A stretch of 34,146 bases of DNA from Nocardioides sp. (GTDB lineage: Bacteria > Actinomycetota > Actinomycetes > Propionibacteriales > Nocardioidaceae), in contig NZ_JAOPWY010000007.1 in NCBI RefSeq assembly GCF_025965415.1, forward strand, positions 1 to 34,146, written 5' to 3'. A model generated the notes under the pieces. It was not told the origin of the DNA. It did not search any database and saw only the letters and a program-made list of their open reading frames with translations. Shown piece after piece: positions 8,773 through 17,465 of this stretch. Position numbers and translations under genes: made by a program. Position 1 is the first letter of the stretch. Every line of letters starts with the position of its first letter.

Positions 8773-10950
8773 TCACAGGATGTAGAGCATCTCCTGGTAG
8801 GTCGGCAGCGGCCAGAGGTCGTCGGCGACGAGCGTCTCGAGCGTGTCGGCCGCGGCGCGGACCGAGGCCATCGCCGGGATGACCGCGTCACGCATGAAGG
8901 TCGCCGCCGCGAGCGGGTCGGCCGGGTGCTCGTGGCCGATCGCCGCCGTCAGCTCGGCCAGGCCCGCCCTCAGCTCAGCGATGTGCCCGCTGATCGTCTC
9001 GAGGCCCGACGCGTCCGCCTCGATGCCGGCCGCCTTGAGGGCGACGACGTTCTGGGCGAGCTCGGTCTGGTAGCGGGTGGCCGACGGGAGGATCGTCGTC
9101 GTGCCGATCTCGAGCGTCAGGTTGGCCTCGACCGCGACCGCGAGGACGTACTGCTCCGCACCGATCTCGAAGCGGCTGTGCGCCTCGTGCTCGGTGAACA
9201 CGCCGTACTTGGCGAACAGCGCGATGGCCTCGGGCGAGATCAGCTCGGGCAGGGCGTCGACCGTCGTGCGCAGGTTCTTCAGCCCGCGCTGCTCGGCCTC
9301 GATCGGCCACTCGTCGGAGTAGCCGTTGCCGTTGAAGATGACGGCGCCGTGGTTGGCGACGATCTCGGCGAGCAGCGTCTGCACGGCCTCGTTGAAGTCG
9401 GTGCCGGCGGCGACGGCGGTCTCGAGCGAGGAGGCGCAGTAGTCGAGCGCCTCGGCCATGATCGTGTTGATCATGACCATCGGTCCGGCCACGGTCTGGT
9501 TGGAGCCCGGGGCCCGGAACTCGAAGCGGTTGCCGGTGAAGGCGAAGGGCGAGGTGCGGTTGCGATCACCCGGGTCCTTGGTGAGGTTGGGCAGGGTGTC
9601 GACGCCGATCGTCAGCGTGCCCTTCTCCTTGGAGCGGGTCGCCCCACCCTTCGCGATCTGGTCGAACACGTCGGCCAGCTGGTCGCCGAGGAAGATCGAG
9701 ATGATCGCGGGCGGTGCCTCGTTGGCGCCGAGGCGGTGGTCGTTGGACGCCGAGGCGACCGAGACGCGCAGCAGGCCGCCGTACAGGTGCACCGCGCGGA
9801 TGACGGCGGCGCAGAAGACGAGGAACTGCGCGTTGTCGTGAGGGGTGTCGCCGGGGACCAGGAGGCTCCCGAGCTGGGAGTTGCCCAGCGAGAAGTTGAC
9901 GTGCTTGCCGGAGCCGTTGACGCCCTCGAACGGCTTCTCGTGGAAGAGGCACTCCATGCCGTGCTTCTTGGCGACGGCCTTGAAGGTCGTCATCAGCAGC
10001 TGCTGGTGGTCGGAGGCCTCGTTGGCGCGCTCGAACATCGGCGCGACCTCGAACTGGCCGGGCGCGACCTCGTTGTGGCGGGTCTTGGCGGGGATGCCGA
10101 GCTTGAAGAGCTCCCGCTCGGTGTCCATCATGAAGCCGAGCACCCGCGAGGGGATCGCACCGAAGTAGTGGTCGTCGAACTCCTGGCCCTTCGGCGGCTT
10201 GGCCCCGAAGAGGGTGCGGCCGGCGTTGAGCAGGTCGGGCCGGGCCAGGAAGAAGTGGCTGTCGATCAGGAAGTACTCCTGCTCGGGGCCGCAGTAGGCC
10301 ACCACGTTCTCGGGGTCGGTGTGCCCGAAGAGCTGCAGCACCCGCTTGGCGTGCACCGCCATCGCCTGCTGCGAGCGCAGCACCGGGGTCTTGTGGTCGA
10401 GCGCCTCACCCGTCATCGAGATGAAGATGGTGGGGATGCAGAGCGTGTTGCCGTTGGGGTTCTCGAGGATGTAGGCCGGGCTCATCACGTCCCAGCCGGT
10501 GTAGCCGCGCGCCTCGAAGGTGTTGCGCAGGCCGCCGTTGGGGAACGACGACGCGTCGGGCTCGCCCTGGACGAGGGTCTTGCCGGAGAACGAGGCGAAC
10601 GCCGTGCCGTCGCCGACCGGGTCGAGGAAGCTGTCGTGCTTCTCCGCCGTCAGGCCGGTGAGCGGGTAGAACACGTGCGCGTAGTGGGTCGCGCCCTTCT
10701 CCAGGGCCCAGTCCTTCATGGCCGACGCGATGGCGTCGGCGACGTCGGGGTCCAGCGGGGTGGACTTCTCGATGGTCGAGAGCACCGACTTGTAGACGGT
10801 CTTCGGCAGCCGCTTCTGCATCACCGTCAGGCTGAAGACGTTCTCCCCGAAGATCTCGCCGGGCTCCTCGCCGGGGTCGAAGGTGATCGGCGGCGGCACG
10901 AAGGCCTCGACGGCCGTGATGGCAGACAGACGAACCGGGTTGGCGCTCAC
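8773..10950 (-). CDS. glnN: Glutamine synthetase type III
   Basis: ATP-dependent ligation of ammonia to glutamate. At 725 residues it matches the type III (GlnN) class rather than the 440-480 residue types I and II. Supporting motifs include [18 protein letters not shown] (the GSIII nucleotide/glutamate region), [18 protein letters not shown], and [19 protein letters not shown] followed by [10 protein letters not shown]. The GTG at 10950 follows AGGAG with short spacing and begins [10 protein letters not shown]. The gene stands alone, divergent from the ABC-F gene. Type I GlnA is the usual actinobacterial housekeeping enzyme, so this is probably a second glutamine synthetase for particular nitrogen conditions; that role is inferred. 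Confidence 0.96.
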   Translation of the reverse strand: MSANPVRLSAITAVEAFVPPPITFDPGEEPGEIFGENVFSLTVMQKRLPKTVYKSVLSTIEKSTPLDPDVADAIASAMKDWALEKGATHYAHVFYPLTGLTAEKHDSFLDPVGDGTAFASFSGKTLVQGEPDASSFPNGGLRNTFEARGYTGWDVMSPAYILENPNGNTLCIPTIFISMTGEALDHKTPVLRSQQAMAVHAKRVLQLFGHTDPENVVAYCGPEQEYFLIDSHFFLARPDLLNAGRTLFGAKPPKGQEFDDHYFGAIPSRVLGFMMDTERELFKLGIPAKTRHNEVAPGQFEVAPMFERANEASDHQQLLMTTFKAVAKKHGMECLFHEKPFEGVNGSGKHVNFSLGNSQLGSLLVPGDTPHDNAQFLVFCAAVIRAVHLYGGLLRVSVASASNDHRLGANEAPPAIISIFLGDQLADVFDQIAKGGATRSKEKGTLTIGVDTLPNLTKDPGDRNRTSPFAFTGNRFEFRAPGSNQTVAGPMVMINTIMAEALDYCASSLETAVAAGTDFNEAVQTLLAEIVANHGAVIFNGNGYSDEWPIEAEQRGLKNLRTTVDALPELISPEAIALFAKYGVFTEHEAHSRFEIGAEQYVLAVAVEANLTLEIGTTTILPSATRYQTELAQNVVALKAAGIEADASGLETISGHIAELRAGLAELTAAIGHEHPADPLAAATFMRDAVIPAMASVRAAADTLETLVADDLWPLPTYQEMLYIL

Positions 10951-11161
10951 GCATGCTCCTCAGACGTACGCCGCCCTCAGCGGCACTGCGGCGACGGTAG
11001 TGCGGCGAGATGTCGGGCGTGTTTCGCCGCTGTGTCGTCCAGCGGCGGGCACCCGGATGTGCCGGAGATCACACCTCGTGCTGGCGGTCGCCCCCGGTGG
11101 CATGGCGGCGGGTGGGGCGCCAGTCCCTCGCCCAGCTCCTGCGCAGCCGACGCGGCGCAGC

Positions 11162-11167
11162 TAGGCT
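11162..11167 (+). promoter_or_regulatory. Putative leaderless -10 box of ABC-F gene
   Basis: TAGGCT followed by 7 bases and then the GTG at 11175. There is no Shine-Dalgarno sequence. The spacing supports a leaderless mRNA and supports this GTG over the in-frame start 165 bases upstream. Confidence 0.55.
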
Positions 11168-11174
11168 CGCCTGC

Positions 11175-12818
11175 GTGACCGCCACCCTCGTCGCGAAGGA
11201 CCTGTCCGGCGGACACGGTCACCGGGTCCTCTTCGAAGGACTCGACCTCACCGTCGCGCCGGGCGACGTGATCGGCGTCGTGGGCGCCAACGGCGCCGGC
11301 AAGTCGACGTTGCTGTCCCTGCTCGCCGGCGCCACGCAGCCGATGGCCGGCTCGGTGGACTGCGCGCCCCGCGACGCGTTCGTGGGCCTGGTCCCCCAGG
11401 AGCACGAGCGCGTGCCGGGCGAGACCGTCGCGCACTACCTCGCCCGGCGCACCGGGGCCGCCGAGGCGACCGCGGCCATGGAGGCCGCGGCGGCCGCACT
11501 GGGGTCGGACGCCGTCGGCGTCGACGACGCCTATGCCGTCGCGTTCGACCGCTGGATGGCGAGCGGTGCGGCCGACCTCGACGACCGGGTCGCGCCGGTG
11601 CTGGCCGACCTCGGCCTCGACGTGGGTCCGGACGCCCTGATGACGTCGCTGTCCGGGGGCCAGGCCGCCCGCGTGGCGCTGGCCGCGCTGCTGCTCAGCC
11701 GCTTCGACGTCGTGCTCCTCGACGAGCCGACCAACGACCTCGACCTCGACGGCCTCAGGAGGCTGGAGGGGTTCGTCCAGGGCCTGCGCGGCGGGGTCGT
11801 GCTGGTCTCGCACGACCGCGAGTTCCTGGCTCGCTGCGTCACCCGCATCGTCGAGCTCGACCTCGCGCAGGGCCAGGTGACGGTGTACGACGGCGGCTAC
11901 GACGCCTTCCTGGAGGAGCGCGCCATCGCGCGACGCCACGCGCGGGAGGCCTACGAGCAGTACGCCGGGACCCGGGCCGACCTGGTGCAGCGGGCGCGCA
12001 CCCAGCGCGAGTGGAGCTCGCAGGGCGTACGCAACGCGATGAGGAAGAACCCCGACAACGACAAGATCCGCCGCAAGGCCGCCACCGAGTCGTCGGAGAA
12101 GCAGGCCCAGAAGGTCCGCCAGATGGAGTCGCGGATCGCCCGGCTCGACGAGGTCGAGGAGCCGCGCAAGGAGTGGATCCTGCAGTTCGACATCGCCGCG
12201 GCGCCGCGCTCGAGCGGCGTCGTCGCCACCCTCAACGAGGCGACCGTCCGGCTGGGCGACTTCGAGCTGGGCCCGGTCTCGGTGCAGGTCGACGCCGGCG
12301 ACCGGATCGGCATCACGGGCCCCAACGGCGCGGGCAAGACCACGCTCCTGCGGCTCCTGCTGGACGACACCGCGCCCGACACCGGCACCGCGTCGCTGGG
12401 CGCCTCGGTCGCGGTGGGCGTCATCGACCAGGCGCGCACCACCCTCGACGACGACCTGCCGCTCGGGGACGCGGTCGAGGCGGTCGTGCCGGAGATGACG
12501 CAGGCCGAGGTGCGCACGCTCCTCGCCAAGTTCGGTCTGAAGGCCGACCAGGTCACGAGCGAGGTCGGCCGCCTCTCCCCCGGCGAGCGCACCCGCGCGG
12601 CCATGGCGCTGCTGCAGGCGCGCGGGGTCAACCTGCTCGTCCTCGACGAGCCCACCAACCATCTCGACCTGCCGGCCATCGAGCAGCTGGAGCAGGCGCT
12701 GGCGTCGTACGACGGCGCGCTGCTGCTGGTCTCGCACGACCGGCGGCTGCTGGAGAACGTCCGGCTGGACCAGCGGTGGGACGTCGACCACGGCCGGGTC
12801 GTGGTCCGGCACGTCTGA
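11175..12818 (+). CDS. ABC-F family ATP-binding protein
   Basis: Soluble twin-ATPase of the ABC-F group, whose members act on the ribosome (translation rescue, antibiotic protection) rather than in transport; no membrane segment is present. The 547 residues have two ABC domains. Domain 1 has Walker A GANGAGKST (37-45), signature LSGGQAARVALA and Walker B VVLLDEPTNDLD. An arginine/lysine-rich linker with the R-K-N-P-D-N-D-K segment follows. Domain 2 has Walker A GPNGAGKTT (about 382-390), variant signature LSPGERTRAAMA and LLVLDEPTNHLD. The GTG at 11175 opens with T-A-T-L-V-A-K-D-L, the usual beginning of the first ABC domain. Whether it is housekeeping (EttA/Uup-like) or a resistance factor cannot be told from this sequence. 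Confidence 0.93.
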   Translation: MTATLVAKDLSGGHGHRVLFEGLDLTVAPGDVIGVVGANGAGKSTLLSLLAGATQPMAGSVDCAPRDAFVGLVPQEHERVPGETVAHYLARRTGAAEATAAMEAAAAALGSDAVGVDDAYAVAFDRWMASGAADLDDRVAPVLADLGLDVGPDALMTSLSGGQAARVALAALLLSRFDVVLLDEPTNDLDLDGLRRLEGFVQGLRGGVVLVSHDREFLARCVTRIVELDLAQGQVTVYDGGYDAFLEERAIARRHAREAYEQYAGTRADLVQRARTQREWSSQGVRNAMRKNPDNDKIRRKAATESSEKQAQKVRQMESRIARLDEVEEPRKEWILQFDIAAAPRSSGVVATLNEATVRLGDFELGPVSVQVDAGDRIGITGPNGAGKTTLLRLLLDDTAPDTGTASLGASVAVGVIDQARTTLDDDLPLGDAVEAVVPEMTQAEVRTLLAKFGLKADQVTSEVGRLSPGERTRAAMALLQARGVNLLVLDEPTNHLDLPAIEQLEQALASYDGALLLVSHDRRLLENVRLDQRWDVDHGRVVVRHV

Positions 12819-12848
12819 CGGACGCCGCACCCGGGAGGCGTCGCGTCA
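12816..12848. terminator. Bidirectional hairpin between convergent ABC-F and corA genes
   Basis: TGACG-GACGCC (12816-12826), a 10-base loop, then GGCGTC-G-CGTCA (12837-12848). The stem is 11 pairs with one bulged base. The outer pairs are the two stop codons of the convergent genes, and no U-run follows on either strand. Confidence 0.5.
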
Positions 12849-13820
12849 GAGCCACTCCCTGCGCCTGAAGGCGACGAACAGGCCGGCGGACAGGATCACG
12901 ATGAGGGCGGTGGACGTGACGAACCCCGACACCGCGCCGAAGCCCGGGTAGGGCAGGTTCTGGCCGTAGAAGCCGGTGATGGCCGTGGGCACGGCGATGA
13001 TCGCCGCCCAGCTGGTGACCTTCTTGGTGATGATGTTGAGCCGGTTGCCCTGGATCGTCAGGTTGGTCTCCACGATGGTCGCGACGAGGTCGCGCAGGCT
13101 CTCGGTCCACTCGGTGGCCCTCAGGACGTGGTCGTAGACGTCCTGGAACCAGGGGGTCAGCTCGGGCGGGACGAGTCCCACGTCGCGGCGCATCAGCGTG
13201 TTGAGCACCTCGCGCATGGGCAGCACCACCCGGCGGAGGTGGACGAGGCTCTTGCGCAGCTCGAAGCTCCGCCTCTGGACGTCCTTGTCGTGCGGCCGGT
13301 CGTCGAACAGCAGGTCCTCCAGGTCCTCGATCTGGTCGTCGAGGGCCTGCACGGCGTCGAAGTGGCCGTCGACCACGTGGTCGAGCAGCCCGTGCACGAG
13401 CGCGCCGACCCCGTGCTCCGTCAGCTCGACGTGGGTGTCCCACCGCTCGAGGAGTCCCTCGAGGGCGAAGCCGTCGTCCTTGCGGACCGTGACCAGCGCG
13501 GTCGGCGTGACGAAGGCCGCGATCTCGCTGGTCACCAGCGCCCCCGTCCCGACGTCCAGCTCCACGGCGTAGACGGTCAGGAAGTCGTGCCCGGCGTAGC
13601 GCGAGAACTTCGGTCGCTGGCGATCGCTCATGGCGTCCGCGACGGCCAGGGAGTGCAGCCCCAGCTCGCCGGCGACCAGCTGCAGGTGCTCGGGATCGGG
13701 TGGGCACAGGTCCACCCACACCAGGCCCCCGCCCTGCAGGTGCTCGGACACCTCGCCCAGCGAGAACCCCTCGGCGACGAGGTCACCGTCGCGATAGCAA
13801 CGAGTGTGCGGGGTGGTCAC
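12846..13820 (-). CDS. corA: CorA-family divalent cation transporter
   Basis: Membrane channel of the CorA (2-TM-GxN) superfamily for Mg2+ or related divalent ions. The 324-residue protein has a large soluble N-terminal domain, a long helical stalk (about residues 150-250) and two C-terminal membrane helices ending in a basic R-R-R-E-W-L tail. The pore-loop signature, normally GMN, reads G-Q-N (286-288) within G-F-Y-G-Q-N-L-P. The rest of the fold argues for a real CorA relative, but selectivity may differ. The GTG at 13820 overlaps by 4 bases (GTGA) the stop of a 17-codon ORF with a strong ribosome-binding site, so translation is probably coupled to that leader. Upstream in-frame starts give an Arg-rich extension and have no RBS. 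Confidence 0.88.
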   Translation of the reverse strand: MTTPHTRCYRDGDLVAEGFSLGEVSEHLQGGGLVWVDLCPPDPEHLQLVAGELGLHSLAVADAMSDRQRPKFSRYAGHDFLTVYAVELDVGTGALVTSEIAAFVTPTALVTVRKDDGFALEGLLERWDTHVELTEHGVGALVHGLLDHVVDGHFDAVQALDDQIEDLEDLLFDDRPHDKDVQRRSFELRKSLVHLRRVVLPMREVLNTLMRRDVGLVPPELTPWFQDVYDHVLRATEWTESLRDLVATIVETNLTIQGNRLNIITKKVTSWAAIIAVPTAITGFYGQNLPYPGFGAVSGFVTSTALIVILSAGLFVAFRRREWL

Positions 13821-13870
13821 CGCGCGGCCACGACTCCGACGACGATCGCGTTCTTCGCCGTGCTGTCCAT
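13817..13870 (-). CDS. 17-residue leader peptide upstream of corA
   Basis: A short ORF reading M-D-S-T-A-K-N-A-I-V-V-G-V-V-A-A-R. It is preceded by a strong Shine-Dalgarno sequence (GAGGAGG, 6 bases before the ATG), the best RBS in the neighbourhood. Its TGA stop overlaps the GTG start of corA as GTGA, the typical arrangement for translational coupling. The corA start itself has no close SD. Short leader peptides control some Mg2+ transporter genes in enterobacteria (mgtL, 17 codons; corL), but this peptide shares no obvious sequence with them. The alternative is a simple re-initiation device with no regulatory role. Confidence 0.6.
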   Translation of the reverse strand: MDSTAKNAIVVGVVAAR

Positions 13871-13972
13871 GATGGTCCTCCTCGTCGAGTCGCGCTCCTG
13901 GAACGTCAAGGCTCGTCCTGCCGCGTCGGACCCGACAGGGCCACAGGTCCCGACCCGGTGAGCGGACAGGCC

Positions 13973-15586
13973 CTACGAGGCGTCGTGGACGCACTCCCCG
14001 TCGATCCAGGTCGAGCGCACCCGCGCGGCCCCGATCTCGTCCGGAGCCTCGAAGGGATCACGGTCCAGCACCACCAGGTCGGCCACGGCGCCCGGGCCGA
14101 TCGTGCCGGCGTCGTCGCGGTGGTTCACCCAGGCGGACCCGCTCGTGGACGCGGCGAACGAGACCTCGATCGCCAGGGCCTGCTCCGGCAGGAACGGGTC
14201 GGTGCCGGCCGGCGCCGGTTCGCCGTACGACGTGCGGTGCACGGCGGTGTGGATCGCGGCGAGCGGGTCGGGGGTGCTGACCGGCCAGTCGCTGCCGGCG
14301 ACGAGGCGGGCGCCCGCGCGGTGCAGGTCGGCGAAGGGATACTGCCGCCCGGCGCGCTCGTCGCCGAGGAACGGGATCGTCAGCTCGGTCATCTGGTCGT
14401 CGCGGCAGGCCCACAGGGCCTGGATGTTGGCGGCCACCGCGAGCGCGGCGAACCGGGGGACGTCGTCGGGATGCACGAGCTGCAGGTGCGCGATGTGGTG
14501 GCGACGGCGCGGGTCGGTGCCCTCCAACGCGTCCAGGGCCTCGCGCACCCCCCGGTCCCCCAGCCCGTGGAAGTGCACCTGGAACCCGTGGCGGTCCAGC
14601 TCGGCGACGTACGCCAGCAGGTGCTGCGGGTCGACGAACGAGAGCCCCCGGTTGCTCGTGGCGTGGCCGCACCGGTCGAGGTAGGGCTCGACGAGGGCAG
14701 CGGTCCCGTTCTCGGCCACGCCGTCCTGCATGATCTTCACCGCCGTCGCGGAGAACCGTCCCGTCGAGAGGTCCGCGCGCTTGGCGAGGAGGTCCGCGAC
14801 CTGGTCGAGACCCCGCTCCCGCTCCCACCAGAGCGCGCCGACGACCGTGCCGGTGAGGTCGCCGTTGGCCGCGGCCCGGGCGTAGGTCGGACCGCCGTCG
14901 CGCATGCCGGAGTAGGAGCCGACGATCGCGTCCTGCCACGCGGTGACGCCCAGCGAGTGCAGGTGGCGCTGGCCCTCGAGCAGGGCGGCGTACATCTGGT
15001 CGTCGTCGGTGGCCGGCAGGACGTGCTCGAGCAGCCGCATCGCCCCCTCGTGGAGCACCCCGGTCGGCTCCCCCGCCGCATCCCGCTCGACGTGGCCGTC
15101 GACGGGATCGGGCGTGCGCGCGGTGATGCCCGCGAGCTGCAACGCCCGCGAGTTGACCCATATGCCGTGGTGGTCGCGGTTGGCCAGCGCGACGGGGCGG
15201 TCCGGCACGACCTCGTCGAGCTCCCGCGCGGTCGGCAGGCCGCCGGGGAAGGCGGCCATCGCCCAGCCCCCGCCCTGGACCCACTCCAGGTCGGTGCGCC
15301 GACCCGCGTGGTCGCGGACGTGCCGGAGGTAGGCGGCGCGGTCGACCGGGAGCCCGCTGAGATCGCAACCGAGCCGCTCGAGGCCGCCCTGGATCGGGTG
15401 GACGTGGGCGTCGGTGAACCCCGGGAGCAGGAGGCCGCCCTCGACGTCGACGACCGTCGCGCCGGGTGGCGCCGTGCCGGCACCGACGGACGAGATGCGG
15501 CCCCCGTCCACGACCACGTCGCCGACCGGGCCGCGGTAGGTGTGGCCGTCGAAGACCGCGGCATTCCTGAAGACGGTGACGCTCAC
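13973..15586 (-). CDS. YtcJ-type amidohydrolase (amidohydrolase 3 family)
   Basis: Metal-dependent hydrolase with a TIM-barrel fold; family members hydrolyse amide, imide or formyl bonds in diverse small molecules. The 537 residues show the metal-binding motif P-G-F-T-D-A-H-V-H-P (H61, H63), V-K-I-M-Q-D-G-V, V-H-F-H-G-L-G-D and the late catalytic Asp in V-A-G-S-D-W-P-V-S. The protein ends with the composite beta-sandwich segment GPGAVADLVVLDRDPF. The GTG at 15586 was chosen because homologues begin shortly before F-x-N-A-x-V-F-D-G; upstream residues overlap the promoter of the divergent transporter gene. Only about 40 bases separate the two starts, so they probably share a control region. The substrate cannot be predicted. 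Confidence 0.88.
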   Translation of the reverse strand: MSVTVFRNAAVFDGHTYRGPVGDVVVDGGRISSVGAGTAPPGATVVDVEGGLLLPGFTDAHVHPIQGGLERLGCDLSGLPVDRAAYLRHVRDHAGRRTDLEWVQGGGWAMAAFPGGLPTARELDEVVPDRPVALANRDHHGIWVNSRALQLAGITARTPDPVDGHVERDAAGEPTGVLHEGAMRLLEHVLPATDDDQMYAALLEGQRHLHSLGVTAWQDAIVGSYSGMRDGGPTYARAAANGDLTGTVVGALWWERERGLDQVADLLAKRADLSTGRFSATAVKIMQDGVAENGTAALVEPYLDRCGHATSNRGLSFVDPQHLLAYVAELDRHGFQVHFHGLGDRGVREALDALEGTDPRRRHHIAHLQLVHPDDVPRFAALAVAANIQALWACRDDQMTELTIPFLGDERAGRQYPFADLHRAGARLVAGSDWPVSTPDPLAAIHTAVHRTSYGEPAPAGTDPFLPEQALAIEVSFAASTSGSAWVNHRDDAGTIGPGAVADLVVLDRDPFEAPDEIGAARVRSTWIDGECVHDAS

Positions 15587-15616
15587 CCGCCCATCCTGCA
15601 CCCGCCGGATCTCCGC

Positions 15617-15622
15617 TACGTT
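15617..15622 (+). promoter_or_regulatory. Putative -10 box of atoE-like gene
   Basis: TACGTT ends 8 bases before the ATG at 15631, the second in-frame ATG of the transporter gene. It suggests a leaderless transcript starting at that ATG. No Shine-Dalgarno sequence precedes either ATG. Confidence 0.4.
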
Positions 15623-15624
15623 CG

Positions 15625-17058
15625 ATGACCATGTCGACGATCTCGGGAACGGCCAACGAACGGGGCCTGGCACGCCTGGCCCAGAAGAGCGCAGCGTGGA
15701 CCGAGAAGTGGTTCCCGGACGCCTACGTCTTCGCCCTGGCCGGCGTGGTGCTGGTGTCCCTCGCCGCGCTGGTCAACGGCTCCAGCCCGGTGACGGTCGT
15801 CGAGACCTTCGGCGGCGGCTTCTGGGACCTGGCGACCTTCACGCTGCAGATGGCGATGGTGGTGCTCACCGGGTACGTCGTCGCGACCTCGCCGCCGGTG
15901 GCCCGCGTCATCGAGCGGATCGCGCTCTACCCCACGACCCCGCGTGGCGCGGTCGCCTTCGTCGCGCTGCTGTCGTGCCTCGTCTCGATGCTCAACTGGG
16001 GCCTCAGCCTGGTCTTCAGCGGCCTGCTCGCCCGGGCCATCGCACGACGCAGCGACCTGCGCACGGACTACCGCGCGCTCGGCGCCGCGGCCTACCTCGG
16101 CCTCGGTGCGGTCTGGGCGCTCGGCCTCTCCTCGTCCGCGGCGCAGCTCCAGGCGACCGCGGCCTCGCTGCCGCCCGAGCTGCTCGAGATCACCGGCGTC
16201 CTCGACTTCGGCGCGACGATCCTCACGTGGCAGTCACTGGTGATGGCGGTCGTCCTCATCGCCCTCAGCGTGGCCGTGGCGTGGGCGTCCGCCCCGCAGG
16301 GCAGGTCGATCCGCACCGCCGAGGACATGGACATCGACCTCTCCGACGACGTGGCGCCTCTGGCCGAGCGCAGCCGCCCGGGCGAGTGGCTGGAGTACTC
16401 GCGCATCCTGCCGGTCCTGGTCGGCCTCCTCACCCTCGGCTGGCTGGTCCAGCAGCTCGCGACACTGCCGTTCCTCAGCGTGATCAGCAGCCTCAACGGC
16501 TACCTCATGGTCTTCCTGATCCTCGGCCTCGTCCTGCACGGCACCCCGCGCGGCTTCCTCAACGCGGTCACCAGGGCCGTGCCCGCGACCGCCAGCGTGC
16601 TGGTGCAGTTCCCGCTGTACGCCGCCATGGCGGCCGTCCTCACGCGTGCACCGGGACGCGGCGGCATCACGGTCTCCGAGCACCTCGCCGACCTCTTCAC
16701 CAGCATCGGCGGTGGCGGCGGGTTCGCCGTCGTGATCGCGCTCTACACCGCGCTCCTCGGCCTGCTCGTCCCCTCCGGCGGCGGCAAGTGGCTGGTCGAG
16801 GCGCCGTACGTCATGCAGTCGGCGACGGACGTCGGGATGAACCTCGGCTGGACCGTGCAGATCTACAACGCGGCCGAGGCCCTGCCCAACCTGGTCAACC
16901 CGTTCTTCATGCTTCCGCTGCTAGCCGTGCTGGGCTTGCGGGCACGCGACCTCGTCGGCTTCACGTTCCTCCAGTTCCTCTTCCACCTCCCCGTGGTGCT
17001 CCTGCTCCTGTGGTTGCTCGGCATGACCTTCGAGTTCGTGCCGCCCGTGATGCCGTGA
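15625..17058 (+). CDS. atoE: Short-chain fatty acid transporter, AtoE family
   Basis: Polytopic inner-membrane protein of the AtoE family, thought to import short-chain fatty acids such as acetoacetate or butyrate. The 477 residues contain about ten to twelve hydrophobic segments, including YVFALAGVVLVSLAALV and the family stretch VSMLNWGLSLVFSGLLARAI (near residues 115-135), plus PSGGGKWLVEAPYVMQSA and NLVNPFFMLPLLAVLG near the C-terminus. Starts at 15625 and 15631 are both possible; the -10 spacing favours 15631. Its stop overlaps the GTG of the following small gene. No catabolic genes such as a CoA-transferase lie beside it; the divergent amidohydrolase might supply its substrate, which is only a suggestion. 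Confidence 0.9.
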   Translation: MTMSTISGTANERGLARLAQKSAAWTEKWFPDAYVFALAGVVLVSLAALVNGSSPVTVVETFGGGFWDLATFTLQMAMVVLTGYVVATSPPVARVIERIALYPTTPRGAVAFVALLSCLVSMLNWGLSLVFSGLLARAIARRSDLRTDYRALGAAAYLGLGAVWALGLSSSAAQLQATAASLPPELLEITGVLDFGATILTWQSLVMAVVLIALSVAVAWASAPQGRSIRTAEDMDIDLSDDVAPLAERSRPGEWLEYSRILPVLVGLLTLGWLVQQLATLPFLSVISSLNGYLMVFLILGLVLHGTPRGFLNAVTRAVPATASVLVQFPLYAAMAAVLTRAPGRGGITVSEHLADLFTSIGGGGGFAVVIALYTALLGLLVPSGGGKWLVEAPYVMQSATDVGMNLGWTVQIYNAAEALPNLVNPFFMLPLLAVLGLRARDLVGFTFLQFLFHLPVVLLLLWLLGMTFEFVPPVMP

Positions 17059-17348
17059 ACGAGGACCAGCTGCGGAGAGCGGCCGACGCGGCGATGCTGC
17101 CCATCGTCGCCTCGCTCGCGCCGGCCGGGGTCCTCGAGGCGCACTGGCTGCCCGACCGCGGCGGTGATCCCGTCGTCTGGATCCGCGTCGAGACCGAGGC
17201 GGCGCGGGTCGCGGTGCAGTCCTACAGCTGGGTGCTGCCGCAGGTGCAGGTCATCTTGTCGCGGCTCGGGCTGGCTCCCGAGAAGGTGTTGGCGCTCCGC
17301 CTGGAGGTCACCTCCGGCGAGGCCGAGGACCGGCTCTTCGAGGAGTGA
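17055..17348 (+). CDS. Small unknown protein coupled to AtoE
   Basis: A 97-residue protein of no family I recognise. The GTG at 17055 overlaps the transporter stop (GTGA), so it is translated with it. The sequence is soluble in character: an acidic N-terminal helix (N-E-D-Q-L-R-R-A-A-D), a central segment with the look of two beta strands (DPVVWIRVETEAARVAVQSY), a V-L-P-Q-V-Q-V-I-L-S-R-L helix and an acidic E-E-D-R-L-F-E-E-like tail. It has no cysteines and no membrane segment. Context suggests an accessory or regulatory partner of the transporter. Codon use matches its neighbours and the overlap is exact, so I regard it as a real gene. Confidence 0.7.
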   Translation: MNEDQLRRAADAAMLPIVASLAPAGVLEAHWLPDRGGDPVVWIRVETEAARVAVQSYSWVLPQVQVILSRLGLAPEKVLALRLEVTSGEAEDRLFEE

Positions 17349-17415
17349 CGAGGCCCCGGGAATCCGGCGCGAGAAAGTCGCCCTGGGGAGGTAGCAACGA
17401 GCCTCGGCAGGTGGC

Positions 17416-17440
17416 TACTGTTGCGTCACGTGCGTCACGT
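17416..17440 (+). promoter_or_regulatory. Promoter with tandem 9-bp repeat before GAF-ANTAR gene
   Basis: A -10-like TACTGT (17416-17421) is followed at once by two head-to-tail copies of GCGTCACGT (17423-17431, 17432-17440). The repeats cover the predicted transcription start, a position suited to a repressor operator. Confidence 0.4.
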
Positions 17441-17465
17441 GGGTCCTTGGGGAGGGATGAACGTC

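Noticed and set aside
11010..11174. N-terminal extension of the ABC-F protein by 55 residues
   Set aside because: The extension is Arg/Cys-rich, has no RBS, and overlaps the glnN promoter side. The leaderless -10 box fits the GTG at 11175.
8926..11178. 750-codon plus-strand frame opposite glnN
   Set aside because: It is antisense to a fully recognisable type III glutamine synthetase, and its composition is dominated by V, E, G, R and L without domains.
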